Shown piece by piece: positions 28,590-38,669 of a stretch of 59,186 bases of DNA. Numbering within the stretch: the stretch's first letter is position 1; each line of letters begins with the position of its first letter. This DNA comes from Prevotellaceae bacterium UBA2852. Its GTDB lineage: Bacteria; Bacteroidota; Bacteroidia; Bacteroidales; Bacteroidaceae. The notes beneath the pieces are model-generated. The model saw only the letters and a list, made by a program, of their open reading frames with translations, ran no database searches and was not told the origin of the DNA. Position numbers and translations under genes: made by a program. The DNA lies in the NCBI GenBank assembly GCA_002350855.1, contig DEFM01000022.1, forward strand, positions 5,193-64,378. Direction: 5' to 3'.

Positions 28590-29006
28590 GTGATTATTGT
28601 TGAAAGGGAAAGAAGTTACGGCTGATTTTTTCTTGATTTCGAGCCATTCTTCCCTTGTCGTCTGGATATCGACGCCGCAACTCTGTCCTTTGAAAGAAGG
28701 AATTGGAGGATTTTCCTTGACCAGTCGCAAATGTATGGCGCTGATGGCGGGAAAGCTCTCAAAGACCGCCTCAATCACTCTCCCTGCAACATGTTCCACG
28801 AGTTTTGACCTCGTCTGCATTTCCTTTTCCACCACGGCATAGATGCCTGAATAGTCAAGGGTATCGTCTATGTCGTCACTAATCATTGCCTTGGTAAAGT
28901 CGGTAGTCAGTTGTAGATCTACCGTATACCATGCACCCACGGTGTGCTCCATTGGCAACACACCATGAGTGGCAAAGATACGTATTGAATTAAGTAAAAT
29001 CTTCAT
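28587..29006 (-). CDS. folB: Dihydroneopterin aldolase
   Basis: 139 residues, a T-fold enzyme converting dihydroneopterin to 6-hydroxymethyl-dihydropterin in folate synthesis. Visible: N-terminal ILLNSIRIFATHGVLPME (the Tyr/Phe-His-Gly loop after the first strand), YTVDLQLTTDF, the DDTLDYSGIYAVVE box and LVEHVAGRVIEAVF, then AIHLRLVKENPPIP. It starts 3 bp after the end of nrdJ and is probably co-transcribed with it. Confidence 0.93.
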   Translation of the reverse strand: MKILLNSIRIFATHGVLPMEHTVGAWYTVDLQLTTDFTKAMISDDIDDTLDYSGIYAVVEKEMQTRSKLVEHVAGRVIEAVFESFPAISAIHLRLVKENPPIPSFKGQSCGVDIQTTREEWLEIKKKSAVTSFPFNNNH

Positions 29007-29009
29007 TGT

Positions 29010-31550
29010 TTATCCGCATTTGCTTGCACCGCAGTCCTTGCAGATGAGGCAGCCTTCCTGATAAACGAGGCTTTCGTGTCCGCAGACAGGGCATTTCTGT
29101 CCCTTGGCTTCAGTTCCATCCTGAACATATTTCTTCAGAGCACGTTCCACACCGTTCTTCCAAGTATTGATGCTCTCGTCGTCGAGCGAGAGTGAGCCGA
29201 TGAGCTTGAGTACGTTGGTCAGAGGCATACGGTAGCGGAGCACTCCTGAGATGAGTTTTGCGTAGTTCCAGTATTCCTTGTTGAACTTCTCCGACAGACC
29301 TTCAATGGTAGTCTTGTAACCGCGGCGGTTGACAAACTGGAAGTCGTAGCGCTTAACTCCGTTCTCATCAAGACTCTTGATGATATGTCCTGAGGTCACG
29401 GTCTTAGGCAATGCGATTCCGTCCTCGTCGTCGAGAACACCGGTGAATATCTCGTATGGATAGCCGTCGAGCAGACCCACAAAGGCAACCCACTTCTCCT
29501 TGTTGTTCTGGAAACGAACCACGTCACATTCTAGGCTTACGGGACGAACTTCGGTCACAACCGGTGGTGTGCAGTCGCAGTCCTTGTCTTTCTTCTTATT
29601 CTTGTCGGTAGAGATAAGCACTCCGGCGCGTGAACCGTCACGATAGACAGTACAGCCCTTACATCCGCAACGCCATGCCTCAACATAGAGTTCGCCCACC
29701 AGTTCCTCGCTCACGTTGTTCGGGAGGTTGATGGTCACGGAAATGGAGTGGTCAACCCACTTCTGTATTGAACCCTGCATCTTCACCTTTTCCTTCCAGT
29801 CCACATCGTTGGCTGTAGCCTTGTAGTAAGGAGACTTCTGCACGAGTTCATCGATTTCCTCCTGAGTATATCGTTTTTTGGTGTCGTAGCCGTTTACCTT
29901 CATCCATGTGAGGAACTTAGGATGGTATACTATGTATTCCTCGAAAGAATCACCTGTTTCGTCAACAAAATCCACATGCACGTTAGTGTCGTTGGGGTTC
30001 ACCTTGCGACGACGCTTGTAAACAGGCTTGAACACAGGTTCAATACCGCTTGTTGTCTGCGTCATGAGCGATGTGGTGCCGGTTGGAGCAATTGTCAGAC
30101 AGGCAATGTTGCGACGACCGTAGTGTCTCATGTCATCATACAAGGCTGGATCCACACGCTTGATGCGATTGATAAACGGATTATTCTTTTCACGCTCAGC
30201 ATCATATATGTCGAAGGCACCGCGCTCCTTAGCCATGACCACTGATGAGCGATAAGCCTCTATAGCTACGTTCTTGTGGATGTCAGTTGAGAAATAAGTA
30301 GCTTCAGGAGTACCATAAGTCAGGCCCATAGCGGCTATCATATCTCCTTCGGCTGTAATGCCCACACCTGTGCGGCGTCCACGACTACTCTTGTCATATA
30401 TCTTCTCCCAAAGATGGCGTTCGCTGCCCTTCACCTCTTCACTCTGAGGATCTGAATCCACTTTCTTCAGTATGAGTTCTATCTTCTCCAACTCAAGGTC
30501 GATGATGTCGTCCATTATTCTCTGAGCCAGAGCCACATGCTTGCGGAAGAGTTCGTAATTGAAGCGTGCCTGCTTAGTAAACGGATTGTCCACGTAAGAA
30601 TAGAGGTTAATGGCCAACAGACGGCATGAATCATAAGGGCAGAGAGGAATCTCACCACAAGGGTTGGTAGAGATGGTTCTGTAGCCAAGGTCGGCATAGC
30701 AGTCGGGAACAGACTCTCTGATGATAGTGTCCCAAAAGAGGACTCCTGGTTCGGCACTCTTCCAAGCGTTGTGAACAATTTTCTTCCACAGCGCGCTTGC
30801 GTCGATATCCTTCTCCCAGATTGGTTTGTCGCTATCAATTGGAAACTGCTGTCTATACGGTTTTCCCTCAAGGGCATCTTTCATGAATTCATCGTCAATA
30901 CGTACCGACACATTTGCACCAGTCACCTTGCCCTCAGTCATCTTGGCATCAATAAACGCCTCTGCATCGGGATGCTTAATGCTTACGGATAGCATCAGCG
31001 CACCGCGACGTCCATCCTGAGCCACCTCACGAGTGGAGTTGCTGTATCGTTCCATGAAAGGCACAAGCCCAGTGCTGGTCAACGCAGAGTTCTTCACCGG
31101 CGATCCCTTCGGACGGATGTGAGAGAGGTCATGACCTACTCCACCTCTGCGCTTCATCAGCTGCACCTGTTCCTCATCAATTTTAATGATTGCTCCATAG
31201 GAGTCAGCGTTTCCGTCCAGTCCTACAACGAAGCAGTTGCTGAGCGAAGCCACCTGGAAATTGTTACCGATTCCTGTCATTGGGCTGCCGGCAGGAACGA
31301 TGTACTTGAAGTGATCCAACAGATCGAACACCTGCTGAGCCGACATCGGATTAGGATACTTTTGCTCGATACGTGCAATCTCGTTGGCTATACGCCAGTG
31401 CATGTCCTCTGGGGACTTCTCGTAGATTTTGCCATACGAGTCTTTCATAGCGTATTTGTTTACCCAAACACGGGCAGCGAGTTCGTCGCCGCAAAAATAC
31501 GCAAGCGAGGCTTCAAATGCCTCATCGTAGGTATATGTTTTCTGTGCCAT
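29010..31550 (-). CDS. nrdJ: Adenosylcobalamin-dependent (class II) ribonucleoside-diphosphate reductase
   Basis: Makes deoxyribonucleotides without oxygen or an iron centre, using a B12 radical. 846 residues. The catalytic barrel shows SNCFV (substrate-site cysteine), the NPCGEIPLCPYDSCRLLAINLYS split block (about 293-315) with the active-site loop, and PTGTTSLMT with the nucleotide-site glycines. NLPNNVSEE comes later. A Lys/Asp/Cys-rich linker with CDC precedes the C-terminal region. The protein ends in a zinc-ribbon-like CPVCG...CLICKDCGASKCG that probably supplies the cysteine pair for re-reduction. Its leader carries a hairpin at 31601-31627; no cobalamin riboswitch is recognisable. Confidence 0.94.
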   Translation of the reverse strand: MAQKTYTYDEAFEASLAYFCGDELAARVWVNKYAMKDSYGKIYEKSPEDMHWRIANEIARIEQKYPNPMSAQQVFDLLDHFKYIVPAGSPMTGIGNNFQVASLSNCFVVGLDGNADSYGAIIKIDEEQVQLMKRRGGVGHDLSHIRPKGSPVKNSALTSTGLVPFMERYSNSTREVAQDGRRGALMLSVSIKHPDAEAFIDAKMTEGKVTGANVSVRIDDEFMKDALEGKPYRQQFPIDSDKPIWEKDIDASALWKKIVHNAWKSAEPGVLFWDTIIRESVPDCYADLGYRTISTNPCGEIPLCPYDSCRLLAINLYSYVDNPFTKQARFNYELFRKHVALAQRIMDDIIDLELEKIELILKKVDSDPQSEEVKGSERHLWEKIYDKSSRGRRTGVGITAEGDMIAAMGLTYGTPEATYFSTDIHKNVAIEAYRSSVVMAKERGAFDIYDAEREKNNPFINRIKRVDPALYDDMRHYGRRNIACLTIAPTGTTSLMTQTTSGIEPVFKPVYKRRRKVNPNDTNVHVDFVDETGDSFEEYIVYHPKFLTWMKVNGYDTKKRYTQEEIDELVQKSPYYKATANDVDWKEKVKMQGSIQKWVDHSISVTINLPNNVSEELVGELYVEAWRCGCKGCTVYRDGSRAGVLISTDKNKKKDKDCDCTPPVVTEVRPVSLECDVVRFQNNKEKWVAFVGLLDGYPYEIFTGVLDDEDGIALPKTVTSGHIIKSLDENGVKRYDFQFVNRRGYKTTIEGLSEKFNKEYWNYAKLISGVLRYRMPLTNVLKLIGSLSLDDESINTWKNGVERALKKYVQDGTEAKGQKCPVCGHESLVYQEGCLICKDCGASKCG

Positions 31551-31600
31551 TAATAAAAAGTAATATTTAGTGTAGCGTTGAAATGAATCGCAAATAATAT

Positions 31601-31627
31601 ACGGTGAACAGCATGACTGTTAACCGT
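31601..31627 (-). promoter_or_regulatory. Leader hairpin of nrdJ
   Basis: ACGGT-T-AACAG and CTGTT-C-ACCGT form an 11-position stem with one mismatch and a 5-nt loop, inside the predicted 5' untranslated region, about 50 nt before the start codon. No T-run follows, so it is not a simple terminator. Confidence 0.5.
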
Positions 31628-31644
31628 ACATTTCATTTACTTTG

Positions 31645-31674
31645 CAAATCTACAAGTCTTTTTTTGATTTTCAA
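31645..31674 (-). promoter_or_regulatory. Promoter of nrdJ-folB
   Basis: Minus-strand TAGATTTG at 31645-31652 and TTG at 31672-31674, 19-bp spacer. Confidence 0.55.
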
Positions 31675-31918
31675 AATTTTTCAAAATAATATTTTTGTAA
31701 AACTATCACTTTTCCAAATATTTTTTTACATTGCTAATTATCAGTATTTTATCAAATTCACTTCAATCAAAAAGTTATCCAACACGAACAACATTGCTGT
31801 ACATCAGAGCCTTTGCAATTTCACTTTTCAAAGCAACAAATTTGTCTCCTTTGCCACAATCAAATCTCTATTCCCAAAAGTGAAAATTTCCTTTAATACG
31901 CTTTTTACCCCATGTATC

Positions 31919-31949
31919 TTGTATTATTGAAAACATATTGATAACTTTG
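31919..31949 (+). promoter_or_regulatory. Promoter of the pectate lyase gene
   Basis: TTG at 31919-31921 and TAACTTTG at 31942-31949, 20-bp spacer. The start codon follows after 19 bp, so the leader is short. Confidence 0.65.
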
Positions 31950-31968
31950 CAGAAATCAATTAAGAATC

Positions 31969-34900
31969 ATGAAACATTTCTTCCTTACTATTTGTCTGAT
32001 GCTGGGTGCATCTCTTGCACAGACTGTTAGTGCTCAACAACTGGCGTTTCCCGACGCAAAGGGTTGGGGACGATTCGCTACAGGCGGACGCAACGGAAGC
32101 GTCTACCACGTTACTAACCTCAACGATAGCGGAACGGGGTCGCTGCGTGACGCTGTGAGTCAGCCAAACCGCATCGTGGTGTTCGATGTGTCAGGCGTGA
32201 TAAAGATCAGTTCACGCATCACGTTTGCCAAGAACCTATACGTGGCTGGACAGACCGCTCCAGGAGAAGGAGTAATTGTCTATGGCGACGGAGTGTCGTT
32301 CTCTGGTGCCGACAACATCATTGTGCGCTACATGAAGTTTCGCATGGGCAAGGGCGGTTCGTCGGGCAAGGACGCTGCAGGTATAGCCAACGGCACGAAC
32401 ATGATTTTCGACCACTGTTCCATAGCCTGGGGACTGGACGAGACTTTTTCTATCAACTGGGATAACAAGGGTACGGCTCCTGCAGACATCACCATCTCCA
32501 ACTGCATCGTAGGTCAGGGGCTCCTCACCCACTCTGCCGGAGGGCTGATTCAGGCTGACCGTATTTCTCTCTACCGCAATTTCTACTGCGACAACGATAC
32601 CCGCAACAACAAGATAAAGGGTACAAACCAATATGTGAACTGTCTGGTGTACAACTGGAAGAGCGGCTGCTACCTAATGGGAGGCGATTCGGAAGGCTAT
32701 TCCTATGCTAACGCCACCAACAACCTCTTCATCAACGGACCTGCAGGAGGAGGCAATGCCATGACCGGTGCAAACGCCAAGTACCATATCTACGCAGCTG
32801 ACAACTGGCAGGACCGCAATGTAGACGGTGTGTTCAGCCCCTACGAGATTCCTCACAGCGAATACTCCGGAGGACCTACCTTCGAGGTTTCTCCCTACAA
32901 CTACCCAGAACTGCCTGCCTGGAAAGCCGTTCAGCTCATAGACTCACTGTTGCCTGAAGTGGGTGCGTCGCTACCATACCGCGACCTTGCCGACTACTAC
33001 ATGGTGCATCAAGTGAAGTCCTTCGGTACGGAAGGCGGAATCATCTCATCTGAATACCAGCTTCCTATCGGTGCTCCTACAGCGTGGACGGTGAAGTCTT
33101 TCACCAAACCAACCGATGCCGACGGTGATGGTATGCCTGATGCATGGGAAACAGCCAATGGTCTGAATCCGAACTTTAACGATGCAATGGTGATTTCTGC
33201 CAACGGCTATGCCAACATAGAGAACTACATAAATAGTCTGAGCATGGAGAACCGTACCCCATTCCTCCGCACACCCGTGCTCTTCGCAGCTACATCTGCA
33301 ACCGACAAGAGCATCAGCCTACAGTGGTATGACTTCACCGAAGGCGAGGATGGATTCATCTTGGAAATGCAGAAGGGCGGAAAATGGGAAGAAGTAACCC
33401 GCATAGCAGCTGACACCGAAGCCTACACCCTCAAAGGGATGACCGAAGGAAACACATATCAGCTTCGAATGAAAGCATACAAGGGTGAAAATCTCTTCTC
33501 CGACTACACAGCTATACTTACCGCCAAGACACAACCCAAACAGGTGGAGATGGTGGATGTGGACAACTACGAAGCCGACTTTAGTTGGGGACTTGCAGAA
33601 GGTGAATGGAACCTTACCGATGCCAATTGGAACGGAAATGTCTACACAGACGGAACCAAAGTGCTCTTCAATCCTGAATCCAACGCCAGCATTACCGTCA
33701 AGGAGCAAGTAGCCCCCTTAGCCGTAGTTTTCAACTCTCCAGCAGATATCACCATCCAAGGCGACGGAGCAATCACAGGTTCCACATCAGTCAACAAGGC
33801 AGGCACAGGCGCTCTGACCGTGAATACTACCAATTCATATACAGGAGCAACCGTTCTGCACAATGGCACCTTCGCCTTCAACTCGCTGAAAGACGGAGAA
33901 ACGGCAAGTGCCATAGGTGCGTCGTCTGAATTCGGTCAAAACTGGATATGGAACGGCGGCACATGGAACTACACCGGAGGCAACACCTCCACCAACCGCA
34001 GCGCCAATCTCTATGCCGACACAGAATTCGACGTGCAGAACACATCAGCAACAGTCACCATGAGCGGCAGGATTCAGGGCACAGGCAGCGTCACATTCGG
34101 CGGTAAGGGTACTGTGCAACCGACTTCATCGGCATTCTTCGGCTACGACGGACCAACCATTCTGCGTGGCGGCAAACTCCACCTCGCATATCTCGGAAGC
34201 ATAGAGGACAAGAAGCTCAATCTGGGTCAGAGCAGCAAACTGGTGCTCGCCGGAGGAACCTTCACTACAAAGGACGCCAACGACAACTACACCACATACA
34301 CTATGCCCATAGAGGCTATAGAAGGCACAACTTCCGTCTTCGAGCCTTACCGCAACTGCTACATTGAAAGTCCGTTCACCGGCAGCGGAACTATTGACTT
34401 CCGAATCTCATGGGTACGCGAGTACCTGCAAGGCGACATGACTGGATTCTACGGACGACTCATAGGCGACGGCGTAGGTTCGTCAAACCAGTTGATGCTA
34501 AACACCAGCAAAGGTATGCCTAACGGAGTGGTAGAACTGAAAGGCAATATCATGATGATATACTGGCAGACCAACGGCGACCTGCACATAGGCGGACTCA
34601 GCGGCACTTCCAATTCCACTCTCGGCGGCTGTAGCAAACAGACATCAGGTCACAAGATGACTTGGCGCATAGGAGGTGCGAACACCGATGAAACCTTCGC
34701 AGGTGTAATCAACAATAAAGCCAGCAATACCGCTGACAAATACGACGGCACTACAAACATCGTCAAGGAAGGCAGCGGTGATTGGAGACTCTCCGGCACA
34801 AATGTCTACACGGGAACCACAACCGTTGAGGGCGGTCGTCTCATCGTCAACGGCACACATACCACAGGCGGTGCCTACACCGTGAACAACGGAGCAACGC

Positions 34901-35451
34901 TTATGGGACGCGGCACCATCGGTTCGAAAGTCACAATTAAGGAAGGCGGTACTATCTGCCCAGGTGATACGAGCACACTCATCCCATACACTCTCAAACT
35001 CAACGGAGGTCTCACCGTCAACAAGAACGGGCAGATGGAATTCATCGTTACCAGGAAAGACTCACGCTGTTACAGCAACCGTTTGGAAATAACCGGAGCC
35101 TGCGTCATTAACGGAGCTACACTCGTCCTCAATATCAACAATGCGGCCGAAATTCCTGACGACACAGAGCTTATCCTCTTCTCCAAGCTGGGCACAGTGA
35201 GCGGAACCGGATTCACCACAATCATCCCTGCCCAGCCTTCAGAGACACAACTCTGGGACACCAGTACCCTGCTGACCAACGGTCGCATCCGTGTAGTAAA
35301 TAAAGAAAAGGCTCTCGGAATCGAAAGCCTCAACTCGGATGCCTGTAATGACAGAGACAGTACCTACGATCTAAGCGGTCGCAAAGTATCTTCCTCTGCC
35401 AAAGGCATAGTGATAAAGAACGGGAATGTTTATTTTCTTTCGGGGAAATGA
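31969..35451 (+). CDS. Secreted pectate lyase (PL1-like) with fibronectin III and autotransporter-type repeats
   Basis: 1160 residues. Signal peptide 1-23 ending VSAQ. The lyase domain (about 25-340) has [44 protein letters not shown], then [17 protein letters not shown] and the [16 protein letters not shown] block, a right-handed beta-helix pattern. A calcium-type [12 protein letters not shown] motif follows near 381, then a fibronectin III domain (about 434-520). Next come autotransporter-associated beta-strand repeats, most clearly [19 protein letters not shown] (about 610-628) and [19 protein letters not shown] (about 934-952). The C-terminus ends in YDLSGRKV...[12 protein letters not shown], like Prevotella secreted-protein tails. 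Function: eliminative cleavage of polygalacturonate, inferred. Its stop overlaps the convergent mtgA by 22 bp. Confidence 0.9.
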   Translation: MKHFFLTICLMLGASLAQTVSAQQLAFPDAKGWGRFATGGRNGSVYHVTNLNDSGTGSLRDAVSQPNRIVVFDVSGVIKISSRITFAKNLYVAGQTAPGEGVIVYGDGVSFSGADNIIVRYMKFRMGKGGSSGKDAAGIANGTNMIFDHCSIAWGLDETFSINWDNKGTAPADITISNCIVGQGLLTHSAGGLIQADRISLYRNFYCDNDTRNNKIKGTNQYVNCLVYNWKSGCYLMGGDSEGYSYANATNNLFINGPAGGGNAMTGANAKYHIYAADNWQDRNVDGVFSPYEIPHSEYSGGPTFEVSPYNYPELPAWKAVQLIDSLLPEVGASLPYRDLADYYMVHQVKSFGTEGGIISSEYQLPIGAPTAWTVKSFTKPTDADGDGMPDAWETANGLNPNFNDAMVISANGYANIENYINSLSMENRTPFLRTPVLFAATSATDKSISLQWYDFTEGEDGFILEMQKGGKWEEVTRIAADTEAYTLKGMTEGNTYQLRMKAYKGENLFSDYTAILTAKTQPKQVEMVDVDNYEADFSWGLAEGEWNLTDANWNGNVYTDGTKVLFNPESNASITVKEQVAPLAVVFNSPADITIQGDGAITGSTSVNKAGTGALTVNTTNSYTGATVLHNGTFAFNSLKDGETASAIGASSEFGQNWIWNGGTWNYTGGNTSTNRSANLYADTEFDVQNTSATVTMSGRIQGTGSVTFGGKGTVQPTSSAFFGYDGPTILRGGKLHLAYLGSIEDKKLNLGQSSKLVLAGGTFTTKDANDNYTTYTMPIEAIEGTTSVFEPYRNCYIESPFTGSGTIDFRISWVREYLQGDMTGFYGRLIGDGVGSSNQLMLNTSKGMPNGVVELKGNIMMIYWQTNGDLHIGGLSGTSNSTLGGCSKQTSGHKMTWRIGGANTDETFAGVINNKASNTADKYDGTTNIVKEGSGDWRLSGTNVYTGTTTVEGGRLIVNGTHTTGGAYTVNNGATLMGRGTIGSKVTIKEGGTICPGDTSTLIPYTLKLNGGLTVNKNGQMEFIVTRKDSRCYSNRLEITGACVINGATLVLNINNAAEIPDDTELILFSKLGTVSGTGFTTIIPAQPSETQLWDTSTLLTNGRIRVVNKEKALGIESLNSDACNDRDSTYDLSGRKVSSSAKGIVIKNGNVYFLSGK

Positions 35452-36116
35452 TTGCCGAGACAACGCATCTGGCGCAGGATCTGTGACTGACGACGATACA
35501 TATATCGCGATGGGTGGGCGCTGTTGAAGCGACGGGGATTGGGCAGCGATGCCGCAATCAGAGCACATTGCTCCCGCGTAAGTTGCTTGGCGCTACATCC
35601 GAAATGCTCTCGGGCGATGGCTTCTGCTCCATAGATGCCGTCGCCCATTTCTATGGTGTTGAGATAGACTTCCATGATGCGGTGTTTGTCCCACACACAC
35701 TCAATAAGGACTGTGAAATATGCCTCAAATCCCTTGCGCACCCAGTCGCTACTAGGCCAGAGGAAAACATTCTTGGCTGTCTGCTGGCTGATAGTGCTGG
35801 CTCCCCTGCGACGGCCACCAGCTTCTGCTTCCTTCATAGCCTGCTTTATGGCTTCGAAATCAAAACCGTGATGCTCAAAGAAACGCTGGTCTTCGCTTGC
35901 CCAAACGGCAAGGGGCAGATAGGGCGACATCTCTTCAAGAGGTACCCACTCATGCTTGAGTTTCACATCCTGCCCATTCCACACCTGCTGAGCCACACGT
36001 ATGAACATAAGCGGAGAGTAAGGAACAGGCACCCATTTGAATATCAGTACGGAGAAAATCGACAAGCAGAAGAATACCACCACTGCCCACTTGAGTATAT
36101 GAAGAAAACGATGCAT
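35430..36116 (-). CDS. mtgA: Monofunctional peptidoglycan glycosyltransferase
   Basis: 228 residues from the ATG giving [10 protein letters not shown]. One N-terminal membrane anchor (about 5-27), then a lone GT51 domain with [32 protein letters not shown] and [18 protein letters not shown]. There is no transpeptidase domain, which separates it from PBP1A at 6944-9337. An ATG at 36140 would place the start inside the ompA terminator stem and adds MERLGVFF, so I prefer 36116, which directly follows the T-run. The 3' end overlaps the pectate lyase coding end by 22 bp on the opposite strand. Confidence 0.94.
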   Translation of the reverse strand: MHRFLHILKWAVVVFFCLSIFSVLIFKWVPVPYSPLMFIRVAQQVWNGQDVKLKHEWVPLEEMSPYLPLAVWASEDQRFFEHHGFDFEAIKQAMKEAEAGGRRRGASTISQQTAKNVFLWPSSDWVRKGFEAYFTVLIECVWDKHRIMEVYLNTIEMGDGIYGAEAIAREHFGCSAKQLTREQCALIAASLPNPRRFNSAHPSRYMYRRQSQILRQMRCLGNHFPERK

Positions 36117-36158
36117 AAAAAAAACTCCTAACCTCTCCACGAGGGAAGAGATTAGGAG
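36117..36158 (-). terminator. Terminator between ompA-family gene and mtgA
   Basis: Stem of 36147-36158 with 36125-36136 (CTCCTAATCTCT pairs with AGAGGTTAGGAG, one mismatch) followed by eight T on the minus strand. The mtgA start codon follows immediately. Confidence 0.8.
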
Positions 36159-36175
36159 CGATAGTTAGTTGTAAA

Positions 36176-36901
36176 TTATTCGAGAGTACCTGCGTTTGCC
36201 TTGTTGATCATGTCCTCTGATGCATAGAGGTAAACTTCAACTCGGCGGTTGAGTGCCTTACCTGCGCTTGTTGCGTTGTCGGCTACAGGATCGGACTGAC
36301 CCATACCCTCAGTAGACTTAATCTGTGACGGGCTAACACCAAGAGAAACGAGGTAGTTAGTCACAGCCTGTGCACGAGAGAGAGAAAGTGCCTGGTTACG
36401 ACGAGCATTCTCCTCAGCACTTGTAACACCCTTGAAACCTGTGTTGTCAGTATGACCAAGGATAGCTACGTCCATGTCGGTATTTGTCTTCAGCACGTTG
36501 TTTGCGAAGTCATTCAATGAAGCCTTGGCAGCAGCATCGAGAGTGCTCTGACCAGACTTGAAGAGGATTCCAGAGTCGAAAGTAACCTTCACAGCCTTAA
36601 GTCCGTTGTGGTCGGTAACGGTTTCAACTGTAGCATTATCAATAGCTTCAGCTGCAGCCTTAGCCTTGTCCATCTTCTTACCGATGAGAACGCCAGCACC
36701 TGTTCCTACAGCTGTACCGATAGCAGCACCGATGAGAGTAGACTTAGTGTCCTTACCGATGAGGTTACCGATGATACCGCCAAGAACTGCACCACCGCTT
36801 CCGCCAAGGATACCACCCTTGGTAGTGCTGTTCATACTACTACATCCTGAAAGCACAACAAGTGCACTCAGAGCAATTGCAAAGATTTTCAGATTTTTCA
36901 T
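36176..36901 (-). CDS. OmpA family lipoprotein with glycine-zipper segment
   Basis: 241 residues. Lipoprotein signal with lipobox VLSGC (Cys20), so outer-membrane anchoring is likely. A Gly-rich zipper stretch (about 29-75: GGILGGSGGAVLGGIIGNLIG, then GAAIGTAVGTGAGVLIG) is followed by an OmpA C-terminal peptidoglycan-binding domain (about 105-230) with FDSGILFKSGQSTLD, ILGHTDNTG, LSLSRAQAVTNYLVSLGV and NRRVEVYL. It tethers outer membrane to peptidoglycan, inferred from the domain. It has its own -7 box (36963-36970) and a strong terminator. Confidence 0.93.
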   Translation of the reverse strand: MKNLKIFAIALSALVVLSGCSSMNSTTKGGILGGSGGAVLGGIIGNLIGKDTKSTLIGAAIGTAVGTGAGVLIGKKMDKAKAAAEAIDNATVETVTDHNGLKAVKVTFDSGILFKSGQSTLDAAAKASLNDFANNVLKTNTDMDVAILGHTDNTGFKGVTSAEENARRNQALSLSRAQAVTNYLVSLGVSPSQIKSTEGMGQSDPVADNATSAGKALNRRVEVYLYASEDMINKANAGTLE

Positions 36902-36962
36902 AAGTTTTGAAATTTAATTAAGTTTGTTTGTATATGAGATTATCTTATTCCATATTTCGGTG

Positions 36963-36970
36963 CAAAGATA
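36963..36970 (-). promoter_or_regulatory. -7 element of the OmpA lipoprotein gene
   Basis: TATCTTTG on the minus strand, 61 bp upstream of the ATG. Confidence 0.5.
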
Positions 36971-37012
36971 TAAACTTTTTGTAAGTAATAAATCTTTTCA
37001 ACTATTTTTTTG

Positions 37013-37020
37013 TAACTTTG
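37013..37020 (+). promoter_or_regulatory. -7 element of proS
   Basis: TAACTTTG, 50 bp before the proS ATG; divergent to the ompA promoter. Confidence 0.5.
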
Positions 37021-37070
37021 CACAAATTTTAGCGAAAAACCGCATATTAGTAATACACATTATATATAAA

Positions 37071-38552
37071 ATGGCAAAAGAACTAAAAGAACTCACTAAA
37101 CGCAGCGAGAACTACAGTGAATGGTACAATCAGCTGGTTGTGAAAGCTGACCTTGCAGAACAGTCGGACGTGAGAGGATGTATGGTCATCAAACCCTACG
37201 GCTACGCCATCTGGGAAAAGATGCAGCGAATCCTCGACGACATGTTCAAACAGACAGGAGTGCAGAACGCATATTTTCCTCTGCTCATTCCTAAGTCTTT
37301 CCTCTCACGCGAAGCTGAACACGTAGAAGGCTTTGCAAAGGAATGTGCTGTTGTCACACACTACCGTCTCAAGACCAACGAGACTCATGACGGAGTTGTA
37401 GTCGACCCTGCAGCTAAGTTGGAAGAAGAACTCATAATCCGTCCGACAAGTGAAACCATCATCTGGAACACTTACAAGAACTGGATAAAATCCTACCGCG
37501 ACCTCCCTATCCTCTGCAACCAGTGGTGCAATGTGATGCGTTGGGAGATGCGCACACGTCTCTTCCTCCGCACAAGCGAATTCCTCTGGCAGGAAGGCCA
37601 CACTGCACATGCCACACGTGAGGAAGCAGAAGAACGTGCAAAGCAGATGCTACACGTCTATGCAGACTTTGCAGAGAAATACATGGCTGTTCCTGTCATC
37701 CAGGGTGTGAAGAGTGAAACTGAGCGTTTCGCCGGAGCACTTGACACATACACCATCGAGGCAATGATGCAGGACGGTAAGGCTCTGCAAAGCGGAACCA
37801 GCCACTTCCTCGGACAGAACTTCGGACGTGCCTTCGACGTGCAGTTCCTCAACAAGGAAAACAAACCCGAATACGCATGGGCTACATCATGGGGTGTTTC
37901 TACCCGACTCATGGGCGCACTCATCATGACCCACTCCGACGACAACGGGCTCGTGCTGCCTCCACTGCTCGCTCCTACTCAAGTGGTTATCATTCCTATC
38001 TACAAGAGCGAAGAACAGCTGGCAGAAATCAATGCTCGTGTTCAGCCGCTGCAGGAAAAACTTCGCGACATGGGCATCAGCGTGAAATACGACAATGCCG
38101 ACAACAAGCGTCCTGGCTTCAAGTTTGCCGACTACGAACTTAAGGGTGTTCCTGTACGTCTTGTAATCGGGGCACGCGACCTTGAGAACGGAACAGTTGA
38201 AGTTATGCGCCGCGATACACTTGAAAAGGAAACCATTGCCCTCGACGGCATCGAGAATCACGTACAGCAGCTTCTCAGCGACATCCAGCAGAGCATCTAC
38301 CAGAAAGCTCTCAGCTATCGCAACGAACGCATCTACGAATGTGACAACTACGATGAGTTCAAGCAGCGCATAAAGCAGGGCGGCTTCTTCCTCTGCCATT
38401 GGGACGGCACAGAAGAGACCGAGGCTCGTATCAAGGAAGATACTCAGGCTACCATCCGCTGCGTTCCGTTCGGATTCGACCAGACTCCTGGTACCGACAT
38501 GGTAAGCGGCAAGCCTGCTAAATGCAGAGTAATCATCGCAAGGGCGTACTAG
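37071..38552 (+). CDS. proS: Prolyl-tRNA synthetase (short, archaeal/eukaryotic-like type)
   Basis: Charges tRNA-Pro. 493 residues from [11 protein letters not shown]. The frame opens 49 codons earlier but that part covers the promoter. Class II motifs: [18 protein letters not shown], the [16 protein letters not shown] block (about 124-139), the motif-2 region [23 protein letters not shown] split at about 160-182, and [13 protein letters not shown]. An anticodon-binding domain (about 290-390) and a C-terminal zinc-binding-like extension follow. The lack of the large editing insert and the length place it in the ProS type 3/short group. Confidence 0.96.
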   Translation: MAKELKELTKRSENYSEWYNQLVVKADLAEQSDVRGCMVIKPYGYAIWEKMQRILDDMFKQTGVQNAYFPLLIPKSFLSREAEHVEGFAKECAVVTHYRLKTNETHDGVVVDPAAKLEEELIIRPTSETIIWNTYKNWIKSYRDLPILCNQWCNVMRWEMRTRLFLRTSEFLWQEGHTAHATREEAEERAKQMLHVYADFAEKYMAVPVIQGVKSETERFAGALDTYTIEAMMQDGKALQSGTSHFLGQNFGRAFDVQFLNKENKPEYAWATSWGVSTRLMGALIMTHSDDNGLVLPPLLAPTQVVIIPIYKSEEQLAEINARVQPLQEKLRDMGISVKYDNADNKRPGFKFADYELKGVPVRLVIGARDLENGTVEVMRRDTLEKETIALDGIENHVQQLLSDIQQSIYQKALSYRNERIYECDNYDEFKQRIKQGGFFLCHWDGTEETEARIKEDTQATIRCVPFGFDQTPGTDMVSGKPAKCRVIIARAY

Positions 38553-38614
38553 AAGACCCTTCCCCTGCCCGCCCTATTTAGGGAGAGGAGTGTTTGCATA
38601 CATAGCCTTGTAAA

Positions 38615-38651
38615 CATAAAAAACCGTGGACTTTCATCCACGGTTTTTTAT
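38615..38651. terminator. Bidirectional terminator between proS and mutB
   Basis: Perfect stem 38616-38630 / 38637-38651 (core ACCGTGGA / TCCACGGT) with A-run on the left and T-run on the right, so it can serve both convergent genes. Confidence 0.85.
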
Positions 38652-38669
38652 GTTCTTGGGGGTGGGTCT

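Larger units (their letters stand above)
31551..31968. other. Intergenic control region between nrdJ and the pectate lyase gene
   Basis: A 418-bp, very A/T-rich gap. It holds the minus-strand nrdJ promoter and leader hairpin on the left and the plus-strand pectate lyase promoter on the right. A 108-codon plus-strand frame (31604-31930) is low-complexity Phe/Ile/Lys-rich and covers the promoters, so I do not call it a gene. Confidence 0.6.

Noticed and set aside
31604..31930. 108-codon frame between nrdJ and pectate lyase
   Set aside because: Low-complexity Phe/Ile/Asn/Lys translation typical of A/T-rich DNA; it covers promoters on both strands.
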